A stretch of 7,010 nt of DNA from an uncultured Eubacteriales bacterium (GTDB lineage Bacteria; Bacillota; Clostridia; Oscillospirales; Oscillospiraceae): NCBI GenBank assembly GCA_900549865.1, contig URPU01000103.1, positions 1-7,010 of the forward strand, written 5' to 3'. The position numbers and the translations under genes are program-made. Below are positions 5,027 to 7,010 of this stretch, piece by piece (within the stretch, counting starts at the first letter, position 1; every line of letters begins with the position of its first letter). Under the pieces are notes generated by a model that ran no database searches, was not told the origin of the DNA, and was given only the letters and a program-made list of their open reading frames with translations.

Positions 5027-5284
5027 ATGTATCTGCATCTTGGAAAGGGCAGTGTGATAAGCACTGACGAGATAATAGGAATATTCGATCTTGATATCAC
5101 GTCCCAGTCGCATCTGACGCGCAGCTTTCTTGCCGCGGCGGAGAAGGCCGGGCAGGTGATAAACGCGGCGGAGGATATACCCAAATCCTTCATCGCCGCG
5201 GAATGCGCCGGGAAACGGCGTGTGTATCTCAGCCAGATGGCGGCGGCGACGCTGCTGAAAAGGGCGGAGGCCGGAACGCTGTAG
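5027..5284 (+). CDS. remB: DUF370 family protein, RemB-like (YaaB)
   Basis: This 85-residue protein begins MYLHLGKGSVISTDEIIGIFDLD, the start typical of DUF370 proteins, and ends with a conserved-looking YLSQMAAATLLKRA segment. The family includes RemA, a DNA-binding activator of biofilm matrix genes in B. subtilis, and RemB (YaaB), which is encoded between recF and gyrB. The same position here supports orthology with RemB. The likely role is regulatory, but the target genes in this organism cannot be told from the window. It is 12 nt downstream of recF with only a modest ribosome site (AGGT), consistent with being the fifth gene of the dnaA-side operon. Confidence 0.9.
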   Translation: MYLHLGKGSVISTDEIIGIFDLDITSQSHLTRSFLAAAEKAGQVINAAEDIPKSFIAAECAGKRRVYLSQMAAATLLKRAEAGTL

Positions 5285-5380
5285 GATCAAAATGCACGGC
5301 GCGCCGGGCATGATCGGTGAAGTAAAACGATCTATAAGATCTATGAGATTTGTGCGGCTTGCCCGCATGGAGGATATTAT
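5285..5380 (+). promoter_or_regulatory. remB-gyrB spacer with gyrB ribosome binding site
   Basis: The 96-nt spacer contains GGAGGA (5369-5374), 6 nt before the gyrB ATG, which fixes that start. It also has a GC palindrome CGGCGCGCCG (5297-5306) and a short direct repeat GATCTAT (5330-5336 and 5339-5345). I could not find a promoter with both elements well placed, nor a terminator, so gyrB may be read through from the upstream genes. Confidence 0.6.
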
Positions 5381-7010
5381 ATGGCAGACGAAATAAAAAA
5401 GACGGCACAGGAATACGACGCATCACAGATACAGGTCCTTGAGGGGCTGGAGGCCGTGCGCAAGCGTCCGGGCATGTACATCGGCTCGACCTCGTCCTCG
5501 GGATTGCACCACCTTGTTTATGAGATCGTGGATAACTCCATCGACGAGGCGCTTGCCGGCTTCTGCACGCACATAAACGTGACGATAGAGCAGGGCGACA
5601 TCATCCGCGTGGAGGATAACGGCCGCGGCATACCTGTTGATATACAGGAGCAGACCGGCAAATCCGCGCTGGAGGTCGTGTTCACGGTGCTGCACGCGGG
5701 CGGCAAGTTCGGCGGCGGGGGATATAAGGTCTCCGGCGGCCTGCACGGCGTCGGCGCGTCTGTCGTGAATGCGCTTTCGGAGTGGCTTGAGGTCGAGGTG
5801 TGCAAGGACGGGAAGCGCTACGGCATGAAGTTCTCCCGCGGCGATATAGTGGAGCATATAAAGGTCCTCGGCGACGCGCAGGGCAGCGGCACCACCGTCC
5901 GCTTCAAGCCCGACCCGGAGATGTTCGACGACACGGTGTACGATTATGAGATACTGCACACGCGTATGCGCGAGCAGGCGTTTTTGAACGCGGGACTCAC
6001 CATCATCCTCAGGGATGAGCGCGAGGGGATGGAGCAGGGCGAGGAGCTTTGCTATGAGGGCGGCATACGCGAATTCGTGTCCTACCTCAACAACCACAAA
6101 AACCCCATACATGAGGACGTCATCTATCTCAGCGGCGCCAAGGGCGACGCCGTGGCAGAGGTGGCGCTGCAATACAACGACGGCTACAGCGAGACGCTTG
6201 TGAGCTTTGCAAACGACATACACACGCCCGAGGGCGGCATGCACGAAACGGGCTTCAAGACGGCGCTGACAAGGGTCATAAACGCATACGGCGTGAAGGC
6301 CAATATAATAAAGGGCGACGACAAGGTCTCCGGCGAGGACGTGCGCGAGGGTATCTCCGCCGTCATATCCGTCAAGCTTCCGGAGGCGCAGTTCGAGGGG
6401 CAGACGAAGCAGAAGCTCGGCAACGCGTATATCCGCACGCTGGTGGACGGCATTGTCAACGACCAGCTCACCGAGTATTTTGAGGAGCACCCCGCCACGG
6501 CGAAGGTCATACTTGAAAAGGCCATGATGGCAAACCGCGCGCGCGAGGCCGCAAGGAAGGCAAAGGAGTCCGTCCGGCGCAAGACAGGGCTTGAGAGCGG
6601 GCAGATGCCCGACAAGCTTCAGGACTGCAATGAGCGCGACCCCTCGCTGTGCGAGATATATATCGTCGAGGGCGACTCCGCCGCGGGCTCCGCCATTCAG
6701 GGACGCGACAGCCGCTTTCAGGCGATACTGGCCATGTGGGGCAAGATGCTGAACGTGGAGAAGGCGCGCGCCGACAAGATATACGGCAACGACAAGCTCT
6801 ACCCGCTCATTCTCGCGCTGGGCGCGGGGATAGGGGACGAGTTCAACATGGACAAGCTCCGCTATCACAAGATAATCATCATGGCCGATGCCGATGTTGA
6901 CGGCAGCCATATAAGGACGCTTCTTCTGACCTTCTTCTTCCGCTATATGCGCCCACTTATCGAAAACGGCTATGTTTACTCCGCGGTGCCGCCGCTTTAC
7001 AAGCTCACGC
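5381..7010 (+). CDS. gyrB: DNA gyrase subunit B, 3' end outside window
   Basis: GyrB is the ATPase half of gyrase, which introduces negative supercoils with GyrA. The window holds 543 codons plus one base, uninterrupted, of an expected 635-650. The GHKL ATPase domain shows EAVRKRPGMYIG (24-35), EIVDNSIDEA (48-57) with the Mg-binding Asn52, DNGRGIP (79-85) and GGLHGVGAS (119-127). The transducer domain has QTKQKLGN (341-348) with its catalytic lysine. The TOPRIM domain has EGDSAAGSA (430-438) and DADVDG (503-508), so the metal-binding acidic residues are kept. Departures from the common sequence are A435 for Gly, I439 for Lys and W453 in AMWGK, where E. coli has Lys447 in PLKGK. Position after recF and remB supports gyrB over the paralogue parE. 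ATG 5381 has a strong GGAGGA site. Confidence 0.97.
   Translation, partial: MADEIKKTAQEYDASQIQVLEGLEAVRKRPGMYIGSTSSSGLHHLVYEIVDNSIDEALAGFCTHINVTIEQGDIIRVEDNGRGIPVDIQEQTGKSALEVVFTVLHAGGKFGGGGYKVSGGLHGVGASVVNALSEWLEVEVCKDGKRYGMKFSRGDIVEHIKVLGDAQGSGTTVRFKPDPEMFDDTVYDYEILHTRMREQAFLNAGLTIILRDEREGMEQGEELCYEGGIREFVSYLNNHKNPIHEDVIYLSGAKGDAVAEVALQYNDGYSETLVSFANDIHTPEGGMHETGFKTALTRVINAYGVKANIIKGDDKVSGEDVREGISAVISVKLPEAQFEGQTKQKLGNAYIRTLVDGIVNDQLTEYFEEHPATAKVILEKAMMANRAREAARKAKESVRRKTGLESGQMPDKLQDCNERDPSLCEIYIVEGDSAAGSAIQGRDSRFQAILAMWGKMLNVEKARADKIYGNDKLYPLILALGAGIGDEFNMDKLRYHKIIIMADADVDGSHIRTLLLTFFFRYMRPLIENGYVYSAVPPLYKLT

Noticed and set aside
5423..6910. 495-codon minus-strand frame opposite gyrB
   Set aside because: Long only because the opposite GyrB codons avoid antisense stops; composition is shadow-like and no family is recognisable.

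Overview
The window is a chromosomal replication-origin region, with every gene on the + strand: dnaA, oriC, dnaN, yaaA (S4 domain), recF, remB (DUF370) and the first 543 codons of gyrB. This order, and above all the DUF370 gene between recF and gyrB, is the layout known from Bacillota (Firmicutes). GC-rich coding sequence (most third positions are G or C), strong GGAGG-type ribosome sites and the protein variants point to a GC-rich clostridial lineage, perhaps an Oscillospirales-type gut bacterium. The phylum is well supported by gene content; the order-level guess is inference.

Left part (1-856): no credible gene. It holds three head-to-tail copies of a 273-bp hairpin-rich element that I read as identical, separated by linkers of 19 and 18 bp. 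The window opens at the first base of copy 1, so the array may continue to the left. A strong rho-independent terminator (888-917) on the + strand follows. It implies that transcription enters from the left, and nothing resembling rpmH, the usual divergent neighbour of dnaA, lies in the 1 kb before dnaA.

Middle (918-2569): an AT-rich stretch carries a near-consensus sigma-A promoter (TTGCAA, 17 bp, TATAAT with extended TG), then a short leader and dnaA (435 aa, ATG at 1033). The 229-bp dnaA-dnaN spacer looks like the active origin. It contains five DnaA-box-like sites plus one degenerate site, built on TTTTCCACA rather than TTATCCACA. They lead into an AT-rich unwinding element with six in-register triplets resembling DnaA-trios. 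No DnaA boxes were found between the repeats and dnaA, so the origin seems one-sided.

Right part (2570-7010): dnaN (sliding clamp), yaaA, recF and remB are closely packed (gaps of 16 and 12 nt, and a 4-nt ATGA overlap at yaaA/recF), which suggests one operon. gyrB follows after a 96-nt spacer and runs off the window. Together these genes cover initiation (DnaA), processivity (DnaN), gap repair (RecF) and supercoiling (GyrB), plus two small conserved proteins, one related to biofilm-matrix regulators (RemB).

Most of the window is a conventional origin cluster. The parts that deserve a second look are the triplicated repeat beside oriC, the coincidence of an altered DnaA box with altered DnaA recognition-helix residues, the substitutions in the GyrB TOPRIM motif, and heavy use of the ATA isoleucine codon in GC-rich genes.
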